Assembly (NCBI RefSeq): GCF_035989285.1
Contig: NZ_CP108513.1
Location: 7,316,001 to 7,380,000 of the forward strand
Reading direction: 5' to 3'
Source: Streptomyces sp. NBC_01235
Lineage (GTDB): Bacteria > Actinomycetota > Actinomycetes > Streptomycetales > Streptomycetaceae
Length of the DNA: 64,000 nt
A model generated the notes under the pieces. It saw nothing but the letters and a program-made list of their open reading frames with translations, did not search any database and was not told the DNA's origin. The position numbers were made by a program, and so were the translations under genes. Numbering within the stretch: position 1 is the first letter of the stretch; every line of letters starts with the position of its first letter. Below, one piece after another: positions 34,239 to 42,939 of this stretch.

Positions 34239-35900
34239 ATGCCCAGGGAATTCCAGCGCGGCCACAAGGCCAGGATCAGTGACCTCACCGCGGGCACCGA
34301 TCTGTACGTAGGCGTGCAGATCGCCGGTCCCGGTCTGACCTTCGACATCAGCTGCTTCGGCCTCGACGCCGACGAGCGACTTTCGGACGACCGGTACTTC
34401 GTCTTCTTCAACCAGCCGAAGTCCCCCGAGGAGTCCATCCAGCTCCTGGGTGCCCAGGCGGGCGACACGGAGTCCTTCCGCATCACTTTGGACCGGATCC
34501 CGCCGCAGATCCGGAAGCTGTCCTTCACGGCGACCCTCGACGGCGCCGGGCAGATGTCGCAGATCGGCCCCGGCCATCTCCGCATCGTCGCGGGCGGCGA
34601 GGAAGTGGCCCGCTACGCGTTCAACGGCTCGGAGTTCACCACCGAGCGGGCCGTGATGCTGGGCGACTTCTACCTGAAGGACGTGTGGCGGTTCGCGGCC
34701 GTCGGGCAGGGCTTCGACGGCGGCCTGGACGCGCTGCTGAAGAACTTCGGCGGCGAGGTCGCCGAGGAGGAGGCGCCCGCGGCGCCGCAGCAGCCGCAGG
34801 CCGGTGCCGCCGCTCCCGGCTTCGCTCCGCCCGCGTTCGGCGCACCGTCCGCGCCCGCCCCGGCACCGCAGCCGCAACCCGCGCAGGGGTTCGCGCCCCC
34901 GCCCGGTGCGACCCCGCCGCCCGCCCCGGCCCCCGCGCCCTCGGTGCACGTCGCGCCGACCATCGTCGCGCCGCTGGCCCCGCCCGGCGGCGGCCAGGTC
35001 CCGCCGCCCGCCCCGGCCCCGGCTCCCTACGGTCAGCCGCCCCAGCAGCAGCCGTACGGTCAGCCCCCCGCGCCGGCCGTGCCCATGCCCCCCGGCTACG
35101 GTCAGCAGCCCCAGGCGCCGCAGGCACCGCCCGGTTATGGACAGCCGACCCCGCCGCCCGGCTACGGGCAGCAGCCGCCGTTCGGGCAGGTCCCGGGCCA
35201 ACAGGCGTACGGCGTCCCGCAGGGCGCGCCCCAGGGCGGCGCCGGTGTGGCCGCCGCGCTCCAGCAGTTCAAGGAGACGCCCACCGGACAGCGCTGGACG
35301 CAGCAGAACAAGAAGCTGGTCCGCGTCGACCTCGGCGTCGGCGGCCAGCCCGTGCTCGCCCGGCAGGGCAGCATGGTCCTCTACCAGGGCAAGGTCGACT
35401 TCAGCTACAAGGGCGCCGGGTTCGCCGGCCGGATCGTGGGCAACGCGACCGGCCAGGAGATGCAGCTGATGCGCTGTACCGGCCAGGGACAAGTCTTTCT
35501 CGCCGAGAACTCCACGATGCTGCACCCCATCGAACTCCAGGGCGACGGCATCTGCGTCTCCGCGGAGAACGTCCTCGCCTTCGACGAGAGCCTCCAGTAC
35601 GAGGTCCGTCGCATCGAAGGGCACGGCATCCCCGGCGGAGCCCTGTTCACCATGCAGTTCACGGGCACAGGCACGATCGTCGTGAAGACGCACGGCACGC
35701 CCGTCGTCCTGCCGGTCACCCCCACCACGTTCGCCGACTGCAACGCCGTCGTCGCCTGGTCGTCCGCTTCCCAGGTGGTCGTCTCCAGCCAGGTACGGAT
35801 GCGCCGCAACGCCTACCCCGGCGACACCGGTGAGAGCGTCAACCTCCAGTTCCGGGGCGCTCCCGGCAACTTCATCGTCGTCCAGCCGTACGAGGTCTGA
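34239..35900 (+). CDS. TerD-domain and AIM24-domain fusion protein
   Basis: 553 residues. The N-terminal ~180 residues are a TerD-type domain (GTDLYVGVQI, LTFDISCFGLDADERLSDDRY, YFVFFNQPKSP), a calcium-binding fold linked to tellurite and stress resistance. A ~160-residue Pro/Gly/Gln-rich linker follows. The last ~210 residues are an AIM24/TRAP-like beta-prism domain (RWTQQNKKLVRVDL, LARQGSMVLYQGKVDF). No signal peptide or membrane segment. It begins an operon with two further AIM24 proteins, separated by 11 and 18 bases. ATG 34239 matches the usual TerD start; the ribosome binding site (GGGGGAC) is far upstream. Confidence 0.85.
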   Translation: MPREFQRGHKARISDLTAGTDLYVGVQIAGPGLTFDISCFGLDADERLSDDRYFVFFNQPKSPEESIQLLGAQAGDTESFRITLDRIPPQIRKLSFTATLDGAGQMSQIGPGHLRIVAGGEEVARYAFNGSEFTTERAVMLGDFYLKDVWRFAAVGQGFDGGLDALLKNFGGEVAEEEAPAAPQQPQAGAAAPGFAPPAFGAPSAPAPAPQPQPAQGFAPPPGATPPPAPAPAPSVHVAPTIVAPLAPPGGGQVPPPAPAPAPYGQPPQQQPYGQPPAPAVPMPPGYGQQPQAPQAPPGYGQPTPPPGYGQQPPFGQVPGQQAYGVPQGAPQGGAGVAAALQQFKETPTGQRWTQQNKKLVRVDLGVGGQPVLARQGSMVLYQGKVDFSYKGAGFAGRIVGNATGQEMQLMRCTGQGQVFLAENSTMLHPIELQGDGICVSAENVLAFDESLQYEVRRIEGHGIPGGALFTMQFTGTGTIVVKTHGTPVVLPVTPTTFADCNAVVAWSSASQVVVSSQVRMRRNAYPGDTGESVNLQFRGAPGNFIVVQPYEV

Positions 35901-35911
35901 GGGAGCCCGTC

Positions 35912-36592
35912 ATGAATCAGCCGCTCGCGGGCTATGCCCCCGCACCCGTCACCGCGCGCATGGAGAACCACGGCAACCACATGCTGAAGGTCGCCATGCA
36001 GACCGGGAACGACCTCTTCGCGCGCGTGGGCTCGATGGTCGCCTACGAAGGCTTCGTCCAGTACGAGCCCAACCCGCCGGCCGTGCGCCAGATCGCGCGC
36101 GACTGGATGACCGGCGAGGGCGCGCCCCTGATGAAGTGCACCGGCGACGGCCTGCTCTATCTCGCCGACTACGGGGCGAACGTCGTCGTCATCAACCTCA
36201 ACGGCGACGGCATCTCCGTCAACGCCACCAACCTGCTCGCCTTCGACGCGCATCTCACGTGGGGCGTCGAACGCGTCAAGGGGCTCGCGAAGTTCGCCGG
36301 GCAGGGCCTGTGGAACACCAAGATCTCCGGGCAGGGCTGGGTCGCGCTGACCTCCCGGGGCAAGCCGATCGTCGTCGACTGCGGCGGCGGCGAGGACGAG
36401 ACCTACGTCGACCCCGACGCGCTCGTCGCCTGGTCGCCGAACCTCAAGGTGAAGGGCAAGCGCAGCTTCAAGGCGCAGTCGCTCATCGGCCGGGGCAGCG
36501 GCGAGGCCTACCAGATGGCCTTCTCCGGCCAGGGCATCGTCGTCGTCCAGCCCAGCGAGGACAGCACGGACCGCCTTCGGGTCCGGGGCTGA
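35912..36592 (+). CDS. AIM24 family protein
   Basis: 226 residues, a single AIM24/TRAP-like domain throughout: HMLKVAMQTGNDLFARVGSMVAYEGFVQYEPN near the start, GDGLLYLADYGANVVVINLNGDGISV in the middle, and FSGQGIVVVQPSE at the end. It has no signal peptide. Mitochondrial Aim24 organises cristae; bacterial copies are uncharacterised. The ATG has GGGAG 6 bases upstream, 11 bases after the TerD-AIM24 stop, so the gene is co-transcribed and probably assembles with its neighbours. Confidence 0.88.
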   Translation: MNQPLAGYAPAPVTARMENHGNHMLKVAMQTGNDLFARVGSMVAYEGFVQYEPNPPAVRQIARDWMTGEGAPLMKCTGDGLLYLADYGANVVVINLNGDGISVNATNLLAFDAHLTWGVERVKGLAKFAGQGLWNTKISGQGWVALTSRGKPIVVDCGGGEDETYVDPDALVAWSPNLKVKGKRSFKAQSLIGRGSGEAYQMAFSGQGIVVVQPSEDSTDRLRVRG

Positions 36593-36610
36593 GGGGGAGC
36601 CAGAAACGCC

Positions 36611-37366
36611 ATGCAGAGCCCACTTTTCGCGCACAACGACTCGCAGACCCAGGAACGCTGGAGTCTGCAGAACAAGCAGATGCTCCGGGTCACTCTGGAG
36701 GGCCACGACGACATCCTCGCCCGGAAGGGCACGATGGTCGCCTACCAGGGCCTGATGGAGTTCGACGCCGAGTACCAGAGCAACCAGCAGGGACGCGCGC
36801 GTGCGTACACGGGCGAGGGCCTGGACCTGATGCGCTGCCACGGGCAGGGCACGGTCTACCTCGCCAACCTCGCCCAGCACGTCCACCTCATGGATGTGGA
36901 GCAGGACGGGCTGACCGTCGACGGCAGCTACGTGCTGGCCATGGACTCCTCGCTGCACTACGACGTCATCGCCGTCGACAGTCAGTACGGCATCTCCGGC
37001 TCCGGGAAGTACCAGCTCAACATCACCGGCCGCGGCAGGGTCGCCCTGATGACCTCGGGTGCACCCCTGATGATGCAGGTCACGCCCGACAAGTACGTCA
37101 ACTGCGACGCCGACGCGATCGTCGCCTGGTCCACCGGGCTGCGGGTGCAGATGCAGGCCCAGACGCACTCCTCCGGGGTGTGGCGCCGGCGTGGCAACAC
37201 CGGTGAGGGCTGGGAGCTCAGCTTCATGGGCACCGGCTACGCGCTCGTCCAGCCCAGCGAGCTGCTGCCGCCGCAGAACGCGGCGATCGGCTCCGGTCTG
37301 GCCGCCCAGTACGGCATGGGGCAGCACGGGGCGCGCGGACAGAACCAGGGCAACGTCTGGAGCTGA
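36611..37366 (+). CDS. AIM24 family protein
   Basis: 251 residues with the same fold as the C-terminal part of the TerD fusion: SLQNKQMLRVTLEGHDDILARKGTMVAYQG, HGQGTVYLANLAQHVHLMDVEQDGLTV, MGTGYALVQPSE. It ends with a short Gly/Gln-rich tail. GGGGGAG precedes the ATG by about 11 bases, 18 bases after the previous stop. It is the last gene of the three-gene operon, which ends in a clear hairpin. Confidence 0.88.
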   Translation: MQSPLFAHNDSQTQERWSLQNKQMLRVTLEGHDDILARKGTMVAYQGLMEFDAEYQSNQQGRARAYTGEGLDLMRCHGQGTVYLANLAQHVHLMDVEQDGLTVDGSYVLAMDSSLHYDVIAVDSQYGISGSGKYQLNITGRGRVALMTSGAPLMMQVTPDKYVNCDADAIVAWSTGLRVQMQAQTHSSGVWRRRGNTGEGWELSFMGTGYALVQPSELLPPQNAAIGSGLAAQYGMGQHGARGQNQGNVWS

Positions 37367-37383
37367 CCGTCCGGAAAGCAGAC

Positions 37384-37417
37384 GTAAGGGGCGGCCACCT
37401 GGAAGGTCGCCCCTTAC
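37384..37417. terminator. bidirectional hairpin after the AIM24 operon
   Basis: A stem of 10 bp plus three further pairs including a G-U (37384-37396 with 37405-37417) and an 8-base loop, lying between convergent stops at 37366 and 37428. Confidence 0.8.
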
Positions 37418-37427
37418 CCGTTCCGGC

Positions 37428-37943
37428 TCACAGCCGCGTGCGGGTCGCTTCCAGCAGCCGTACGACCGACTCGTCGGCGACTCCCGCCACCTCGGCGTAC
37501 GAGAACCAGCGCAGGTCGAGCGACTCCTCGCTGATGGCCTCCACGGCCCCGGCCGGAGCGAGCGCCGCGTACTGGACGTCGTAGTGCCAGGCGCACGGCG
37601 TGAGATGCCGGTCCAGGCGTACCGGGCCGCCGGGCAGCAGGGTCAGTCCCGGGACGCCCGACTCCTCGGTCCCCTCCCGCAGGGCGGCGGCCGACAGTGT
37701 CTCGTCGACCGGCTCGCAGTGGCCGCCCGTCTGAAGCCACATGCGCAGCTTCTTGTGGAGCGTGAGCAGCACCCGCCCGTGCTCCGGGTCGATCACCAGC
37801 GCGCTCGCCGTGATGTGTCCGTCCCCGCATGCCTTCCACATGCCGTCGGGATGCGCCCCGAGATGGTCCAGATAGGTCTGGCGCAGCTCTTCCTGGCCCT
37901 CGTACCCCTTCAGGACGAGGACCGCGTCGTCGTACAGGCTCAC
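37428..37943 (-). CDS. Nudix hydrolase
   Basis: 171 residues. A near-canonical Nudix box lies at about residues 73-96 (GGHCEPVDETLSAAALREG and TEESGV), carrying the RE and EE metal-binding residues. HITASALVIDPEHGRVLLTLHKKLRMWLQ is the usual lead-in strand. The substrate (a nucleoside diphosphate linked to X) is unknown. The GTG start overlaps the stop of the upstream DUF2342 gene (GTGA), so the two are translationally coupled. It is cytosolic. Confidence 0.85.
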   Translation of the reverse strand: MSLYDDAVLVLKGYEGQEELRQTYLDHLGAHPDGMWKACGDGHITASALVIDPEHGRVLLTLHKKLRMWLQTGGHCEPVDETLSAAALREGTEESGVPGLTLLPGGPVRLDRHLTPCAWHYDVQYAALAPAGAVEAISEESLDLRWFSYAEVAGVADESVVRLLEATRTRL

Positions 37944-39403
37944 TCGGTGTCGTCGCCCCTGGAGTCGTTCTCGGAGTCGTTCTCGCCGTCGTCCTTCTTC
38001 AGGTTCGGCTTCTCGTCGAAACCGCCGCTCGCCGCCTCGCCGAGCATCTTGTCCAGCTCGGAGAAGTCCATGTGCTCGCGGTGCACGAAGCCGTCCGGGT
38101 CGTCCAGGTCGGAGGCCGTGGGCAGCATGTCCGGGTGGGCCCACAGGGCGTCACGGCCGTCGACCCCGCGCGCGTCCGTCAGCGAGGCCCACAGGCGGGA
38201 GGCGTCGCGCAGGCGGCGCGGGCGCAGTTCCAGGCCGATCAGCGTCGCGAACGTCTGCTCCGCCGGACCGCCCGTGGCGCGGCGGCGGCGCAGCGTCTCG
38301 CGCAGGGCGTCCGCGGACGTCAGGCGCGGCTTCGCGGCCGCGTGCACCACTGCGTCCACCCAGCCCTCGACGAGCGCCAGGGCCGTCTCCAGACGGGCCA
38401 GGGCGGCCTTCTGCTCGGGGGTGTCCTCCGGCTGGAACATGCCCTGCTGGAGCGCGTCCTGCAGCTGCTCGGGGTTCTGCGGGTCGAACTGACCGACCAC
38501 GTCCTCCAGCTTGGCCGTGTCGACCTTGATCCCGCGCGCGTAGCCCTCGACCGCGCCGAACAGGTGCGAGCGCAGCCACGGCACATGCGCGAACAGACGC
38601 TGGTGGGCGGCCTCGCGCAGCGCGAGGTAGAGCCGCACCTCGTCCTTCGCCACGCCCAGGTCCTTGCCGAACGCCTCGATGTTCACCGGCAGCAGCGCCG
38701 CGCGCCCGGCCGGTCCCAGCGGCAGACCGATGTCGGTCGAGCCGACGACCTCGCCCGCGAGCACGCCCACGGCCTGGCCGATCTGCGAGCCGAACATCGC
38801 GCCGCCCATGGAGCGCATCATGCCGATCAGCGGGCCGGCCATGGCCTGCATCTCCTCCGGCAGGACATCGCCCATCGCCGCGCCGACGCGCTCGGCGACC
38901 GGGTCGACGAGCTCCTTCCACGCGGGCAGGGTCGCCTCGACCCACTCCGCGCGGGACCACGCCACCGCCGAACCGGCGCCGGACGGCAGGGACGTCGCGT
39001 CGTCCAGCCACAGGTCGGCCAGGCGGACGGCCTCCTGGACCGCGGTGCGCTCGGAGGGGCCGACGCTCGCGTCCTTCACGCCGTCGGAGGTGCCCTGGGA
39101 GACCGTCTGGCGGGCGATCTCCTTGGCCATGTCCCAGTTCACCGGGCCGCCCTCGTAGGAGAGCATCTGGCCCAGCTGCTGGAACGCGGCGCCCAGGTCG
39201 TTGGGGTTCAGCGAGCCGAACATCGCGGCGAGGGGATTGTCCGCGCCGGGGCCGCCAAAGCCTCCGGCGCCGGGCAGCCCGCCGAAACCGAACGGGTTGG
39301 CCGGTCCCTGACCACCGCCGCCCTGCGGGTCCTTCTTCTTGCCCTCGTCGCCGTCTTCCGGCTCCTCCGGCGGAAGGCCGAATCCGAATGGGGTGTCACT
39401 CAC
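37940..39403 (-). CDS. zinc-dependent metalloprotease-like DUF2342 protein
   Basis: 487 residues beginning MSDTPFGFGLPPEEPEDG. The core matches the actinobacterial DUF2342 (Zincin_2) family, with LYLALREAAHQRLFAHVPW as the degenerate zincin helix (EAAH rather than HExxH) and HLFGAVEGYARGIKVD after it. M. tuberculosis Rv3195 is the corresponding gene. It has a Gly-rich N-terminal segment, no signal peptide, and an acidic tail (DDGENDSENDS). GTG 39403 has GAGGAA 4 bases upstream. Peptidase activity is unproven and some ligands are non-canonical. Confidence 0.8.
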   Translation of the reverse strand: MSDTPFGFGLPPEEPEDGDEGKKKDPQGGGGQGPANPFGFGGLPGAGGFGGPGADNPLAAMFGSLNPNDLGAAFQQLGQMLSYEGGPVNWDMAKEIARQTVSQGTSDGVKDASVGPSERTAVQEAVRLADLWLDDATSLPSGAGSAVAWSRAEWVEATLPAWKELVDPVAERVGAAMGDVLPEEMQAMAGPLIGMMRSMGGAMFGSQIGQAVGVLAGEVVGSTDIGLPLGPAGRAALLPVNIEAFGKDLGVAKDEVRLYLALREAAHQRLFAHVPWLRSHLFGAVEGYARGIKVDTAKLEDVVGQFDPQNPEQLQDALQQGMFQPEDTPEQKAALARLETALALVEGWVDAVVHAAAKPRLTSADALRETLRRRRATGGPAEQTFATLIGLELRPRRLRDASRLWASLTDARGVDGRDALWAHPDMLPTASDLDDPDGFVHREHMDFSELDKMLGEAASGGFDEKPNLKKDDGENDSENDSRGDDTE

Positions 39404-39594
39404 GGGGTTCCTCGGCTGGTAAGGCCACCGGTTATCGGCCGGCGGCGACTGCCCTGCAACACCACCCAGCGTAGACACCCCGGCTCGATCGGGCCTCGGT
39501 GCTTCGCCGACTCCTGGCCTGCGGCAGGATGGATGCCACTGGTACGTACGCGTCACTCGCGCCCGTATGCCAAGACAACCGCTGGAGACACCTG

Positions 39595-40704
39595 GTGAGT
39601 TCCCCAGATCCGCAGGTTCGCGCAGCGCGAAACCACTCAACCCCGGGCGGCGGGCGCGGGCCCGTAGTCGCCGTGACCGGCGCCGCGACCGGCGTCGGCG
39701 CGCTGCTCACCGAGCGGCTCGCCGCGTCCGAGGAGGTCAAGCAGGTCGTCGCCATCGATGAGCGGCGGGGCGAGTGCGACGCGGCGCAGTGGAACATCCT
39801 CGATGTTCGGGACCCGGCGATCGCCGAGAAGCTGCGCGGGGCGGACGTCGTCGTCCACCTCGCGCTCGACCTCGACCTGGGGAGTGACGCCGCCGCCCGG
39901 ACGGCCTACAACGTGCGAGGTACCCAGACCGTGCTGACGGCCGCCGCGGCGGCCGGGGTGCACCGCGTCGTGCTGTGCACCTCCGCGATGGTCTACGGAG
40001 CGCTGGAGGACAACGAGCTGCCGCTCTCGGAGGACGCGGAGCTGCGGGCGACGGCGGAGGCGACCGGCGTCGGCGACCTCCTGGAAATCGAACGGCTCGC
40101 CCGGCGCGCGCCCCGGGCGCATCCGGGGCTCAACGTGACCGTGGTGCGGCCCGCGGTGCTGGTCGGGGGTACGGACACCGCGCTGACGCGGTACTTCGAG
40201 TCACCGCGGTTGCTGGTCGTCACCGGATCGCGGCCGGCCTGGCAGTTCTGCCACGTCGAGGACCTGGTGAGCGCTCTGGAGTACGCCGTCCTGGAGAAGA
40301 TCGACGGGGAACTGGCCGTCGGCTGCGACGGGTGGCTGGAGCAGGAGGAGGTCGAGGAGCTCAGCGGGATCCGGCGGATGGAGCTGCCGTCGGCGGTCGC
40401 GCTGGGCGCCGCCGCCCGGCTGCACCGGATCGGTCTGACGCCGTCTCCGGCGGGCGACCTGGCGTACACGATGTACCCCTGGGTGGTGAGCGGGAGCCGG
40501 CTGCACGACGCCGGGTGGCGGCCGCAGTGGACCAACGAGGAGGTTCTCGCGGAGCTGCTGGAGGAGGTGGCCGGGCGGCACACGGTTGTCGGCCGGCGGC
40601 TGGGGCGGAAGGACGCGACGGCCGCGGGCGCGGCGGGGGCGACGGTCGCTCTCCTGGGTGCGGCGGCTGTGGTGCGGCGGGCCCGCAAGGCTCGGCGTCG
40701 GTGA
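39595..40704 (+). CDS. NAD-dependent epimerase/SDR family protein
   Basis: 369 residues. VVAVTGAATGVGALLTERL gives the glycine-rich NAD(P) loop (about residues 26-44), DIVH-like ADVVVHLALDLD the adenine strand, and LCTSAMVYG the catalytic strand. I do not see the usual YxxxK pair downstream, so catalysis may differ or be lost. The C-terminus has a short hydrophobic stretch followed by a very basic end (ARKARRR), perhaps membrane-peripheral. GTG 39595 has GGAGA 6 bases upstream. It is divergent from DUF2342. The substrate is unknown. Confidence 0.8.
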   Translation: MSSPDPQVRAARNHSTPGGGRGPVVAVTGAATGVGALLTERLAASEEVKQVVAIDERRGECDAAQWNILDVRDPAIAEKLRGADVVVHLALDLDLGSDAAARTAYNVRGTQTVLTAAAAAGVHRVVLCTSAMVYGALEDNELPLSEDAELRATAEATGVGDLLEIERLARRAPRAHPGLNVTVVRPAVLVGGTDTALTRYFESPRLLVVTGSRPAWQFCHVEDLVSALEYAVLEKIDGELAVGCDGWLEQEEVEELSGIRRMELPSAVALGAAARLHRIGLTPSPAGDLAYTMYPWVVSGSRLHDAGWRPQWTNEEVLAELLEEVAGRHTVVGRRLGRKDATAAGAAGATVALLGAAAVVRRARKARRR

Positions 40705-40749
40705 GTGTGGGGGGCGTGGGGTTGGGCGACCTGTTTTTCGCCCCCCCGG

Positions 40750-40845
40750 CCTCTACCGGTTCCCGCCTCTACCGGTTCCCGCCTCTACCGGTTCCCGCCT
40801 CTAGCGGTTCCCGCCCCTACTGGTGCTCGCCCCTACCGGTTCCCG
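40750..40845. repeat. six tandem copies of a 16-bp unit
   Basis: CCTCTACCGGTTCCCG occurs three times exactly (40750-40797), then in three variant copies (40798-40845). Each unit but two has the palindrome ACCGGT at its centre. It lies in the 301-bp gap between the SDR gene and moaE, where I see no gene. Confidence 0.92.
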
Positions 40846-40914
40846 CCCCTGGGGCTGACGCCCTCAGGGACCCACTTCGGCCTCTGAGGGCCTCGTCCTC
40901 AAACGCCGGACGGG
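40846..40914 (+). repeat. dispersed intergenic repeat A, copy 1
   Basis: Starts near CCCCTGGGGCTG and ends with a 23-bp core (40892-40914) that is identical to 49036-49058. The flanks are partly conserved. Both copies lie downstream of a plus-strand gene in the same orientation. I recall this core from many Streptomyces intergenic regions. Confidence 0.75.
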
Positions 40915-41005
40915 CTGAATCTGTACGTCGCTCCCAAGCGGTACGCGCGTGTGCCGGGTGATCACGCCATTTCGCGTGCCTCCCGGCGTGCGGCACGATG
41001 GGGGT

Positions 41006-41467
41006 ATGGCAGCCACCAACGACCATCCCGGCGAGCAGGCAGCGCAGGATCCCATCAAGCTGATCGCCGTTCGTGACATGGCGCTCTCCCTGGACGAGGT
41101 CTTCAAGGCCGTCGGGGACGACGCGGCCGGTGGGACGGCGCTGTTCGTGGGCACCGTGCGCAACCACGACGGGGGCGCCGACGTCGACGCGCTCGGGTAC
41201 TCCTGCCATCCCGGCGCCGAGGCGGAGATGCGGCGGATCGCGGAGAAGGTCGTCGCCGAGTACCCGGTGCGGGCGCTGGCCGCGGTGCACCGGATCGGGG
41301 ACCTCCGGGTCGGTGATCTCGCCGTCGTCGTCGCCGTGTCGTGTCCGCACCGCGGGGAGGCCTTCGAGGCCTGCAGGAAGCTGATCGACGACCTCAAGCA
41401 CGAGGTGCCCATCTGGAAGCACCAGAAGTTTTCCGATGGCACCGAGGAGTGGGTCGGGGCCTGCTGA
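41006..41467 (+). CDS. moaE: molybdopterin synthase catalytic subunit MoaE
   Basis: 153 residues. ALFVGTVRNHDGG, LGYSCHPGAEAEMRRI, AAVHRIGDLRVGD and PIWKHQKFSDGTEEWV are MoaE landmarks, the last holding the catalytic lysines. MoaE with thiocarboxylated MoaD converts precursor Z to molybdopterin. moaD is not adjacent, while moeZ, which can charge MoaD, is about 31 kb to the left. ATG 41006 is chosen to match the usual family start; a CACGAT lies 6 bases before it. No good ribosome binding site is seen. Confidence 0.92.
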   Translation: MAATNDHPGEQAAQDPIKLIAVRDMALSLDEVFKAVGDDAAGGTALFVGTVRNHDGGADVDALGYSCHPGAEAEMRRIAEKVVAEYPVRALAAVHRIGDLRVGDLAVVVAVSCPHRGEAFEACRKLIDDLKHEVPIWKHQKFSDGTEEWVGAC

Positions 41468-41617
41468 GCCCGTCGCGCCCTGCGACGACCCGCCCGCCAC
41501 GCCCCGCGACCACCCGTCCGGTTGCGTAACCGGCCCCCTGCCGTGAGCGTTGTCCGTGCAGAGGGTTAATCTGCTGATCAGTCAGTTGCGGTGGCTTGTT
41601 GGGGTTGGGAGGTCGAC

Positions 41618-41782
41618 ATGGCGGCGCTCGCCTGGTTGCTGATTCCGCTTGTCGCCGCGATCGGCGCCGGTCTGTGGGGCAGTTGGGCCAACCGGACCCG
41701 GAAGTCCCGCGGCGACGGCCCTGAGCTGGACGGATACGCCCGCTTCCGCGCGGCCATGGAGAAGCCCCACTCGCGTACGTGA
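41618..41782 (+). CDS. small single-pass membrane protein (54 aa)
   Basis: 54 residues: an N-terminal membrane segment (LAWLLIPLVAAIGAGLWGSW), then a basic stop-transfer (NRTRKSR) and a soluble tail ending AMEKPHSRT. The ATG at 41618 has GGGAGG five bases upstream, far better than the earlier in-frame start. Codon use is typical of real genes. It lies between moaE and the PDZ protease and could be co-transcribed with either. It has no known function. Confidence 0.75.
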   Translation: MAALAWLLIPLVAAIGAGLWGSWANRTRKSRGDGPELDGYARFRAAMEKPHSRT

Positions 41783-41824
41783 CCCGGGTGGCAGCCCTGA
41801 CGGTGCGCTGACAGAAGCGTCCCG

Positions 41825-41836
41825 TACTGTCGAGGC
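41825..41836 (+). promoter_or_regulatory. candidate leaderless promoter -10 for the PDZ protease gene
   Basis: TACTGT at 41825-41830, six bases, then ATG 41837. No Shine-Dalgarno sequence at the proper distance. Confidence 0.4.
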
Positions 41837-42931
41837 ATGCCACGCCGCACCGCGACGATGCTCGCCTCCACCCTGATGCTGATCGCGCTCCTGTGCGCGG
41901 GAGTACTCATCCCCGTGCCGTACGCGGAGATGTCCCCGGGGCCGACGGTGAACACGCTCGGCGACCACGGCGGCGAGCCGGTGCTGCAGATCGCCGGGCG
42001 CAAGACCTACGCGACCAGCGGCCACCTGAACATGACCACCGTGCGCGTCACCAGCGCCGACTACCGCATGAACCTCGTCGAGGCCGTCTACGGATGGCTC
42101 GCGCACGACAACAAGGTCGTGCCGCACGACACGCTGTACCCGGACGGCAAGACCGAGGAGCAGTCCACCCAGGAGAACGCGGAGGAGTTCAGCCAGTCCC
42201 AGGAGAGCGCCAAGGTCGCCGCCCTGAAGGAGCTGGACATCCCGGTGACGTCCTGGGTGATCGTCTCGACCGTCGTGAAGGGGTCCCCGGCGGAGGGCAG
42301 GCTGCACGCCGGTGACGTGATCAAGGCCGTGGACGGCACCGCGGTGAAGGAGCCGGGTGACGTGGCGAAGCTGGTGACCAAGCACAAGCCGGGGGAGAAG
42401 GTCGTCTTCCGGATCGTCCCGGCGAAGGAGCAGGCGGCCGCCGAGAAGGCGAACAAGGCGGCGACCAAGACCCAGGACGTCACCATCACCACCGCGACCT
42501 CCGACGACACCGGCACGAAGCGGGCCATCGTCGGGATCTCGGCCGGGACGGACCACACCTTCCCGTTCACCATCGACATCAAGCTCGCCGACGTCGGCGG
42601 GCCCAGCGCCGGTCTGATGTTCGCGCTCGGCATCTACGACAAGCTCACCCCGGGCAACCTCACCGGCGGCAAGTTCGTCGCCGGCACCGGGACCATCGAC
42701 GACGCCGGCAAGGTCGGGCCGATCGGCGGCATCGAGATGAAGACCGTCGGCGCGCGCAGTCAGGGCGCCCAGTACTTCCTGACGCCCGCGGACAACTGCG
42801 CGGCCGCCGCCAAGGACACCCCCTCGGGGCTCAGGCTCGTCAAGGTGAACACCATCGACGACGCCCTCACCGCCCTCAAGGACATCCGCAGCGGCGACAC
42901 CGCCGACCTGCCCAAGTGCACGACGAAGTAG
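41837..42931 (+). CDS. YlbL-type PDZ and Lon-like serine protease
   Basis: 364 residues. One N-terminal membrane segment (TMLASTLMLIALLCAGVLIPV) anchors it. A PDZ domain follows (VVKGSPAEGRLHAGDVIKAVDG). The C-terminal Lon-type S16 domain holds the Ser-Lys dyad: Ser257 in VGGPSAGLMFA and Lys302 in GGIEMKTVGA. M. tuberculosis Rv3194c is the counterpart, next to the UPF0182 gene as here. It should act on extracytoplasmic or membrane proteins; the substrate is unknown. Confidence 0.9.
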   Translation: MPRRTATMLASTLMLIALLCAGVLIPVPYAEMSPGPTVNTLGDHGGEPVLQIAGRKTYATSGHLNMTTVRVTSADYRMNLVEAVYGWLAHDNKVVPHDTLYPDGKTEEQSTQENAEEFSQSQESAKVAALKELDIPVTSWVIVSTVVKGSPAEGRLHAGDVIKAVDGTAVKEPGDVAKLVTKHKPGEKVVFRIVPAKEQAAAEKANKAATKTQDVTITTATSDDTGTKRAIVGISAGTDHTFPFTIDIKLADVGGPSAGLMFALGIYDKLTPGNLTGGKFVAGTGTIDDAGKVGPIGGIEMKTVGARSQGAQYFLTPADNCAAAAKDTPSGLRLVKVNTIDDALTALKDIRSGDTADLPKCTTK

Positions 42932-42939
42932 CCGAGTAG

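Noticed and set aside
40750..40845. A small CRISPR array
   Set aside because: The 16-bp units touch each other without spacers, and no cas genes are in the window.
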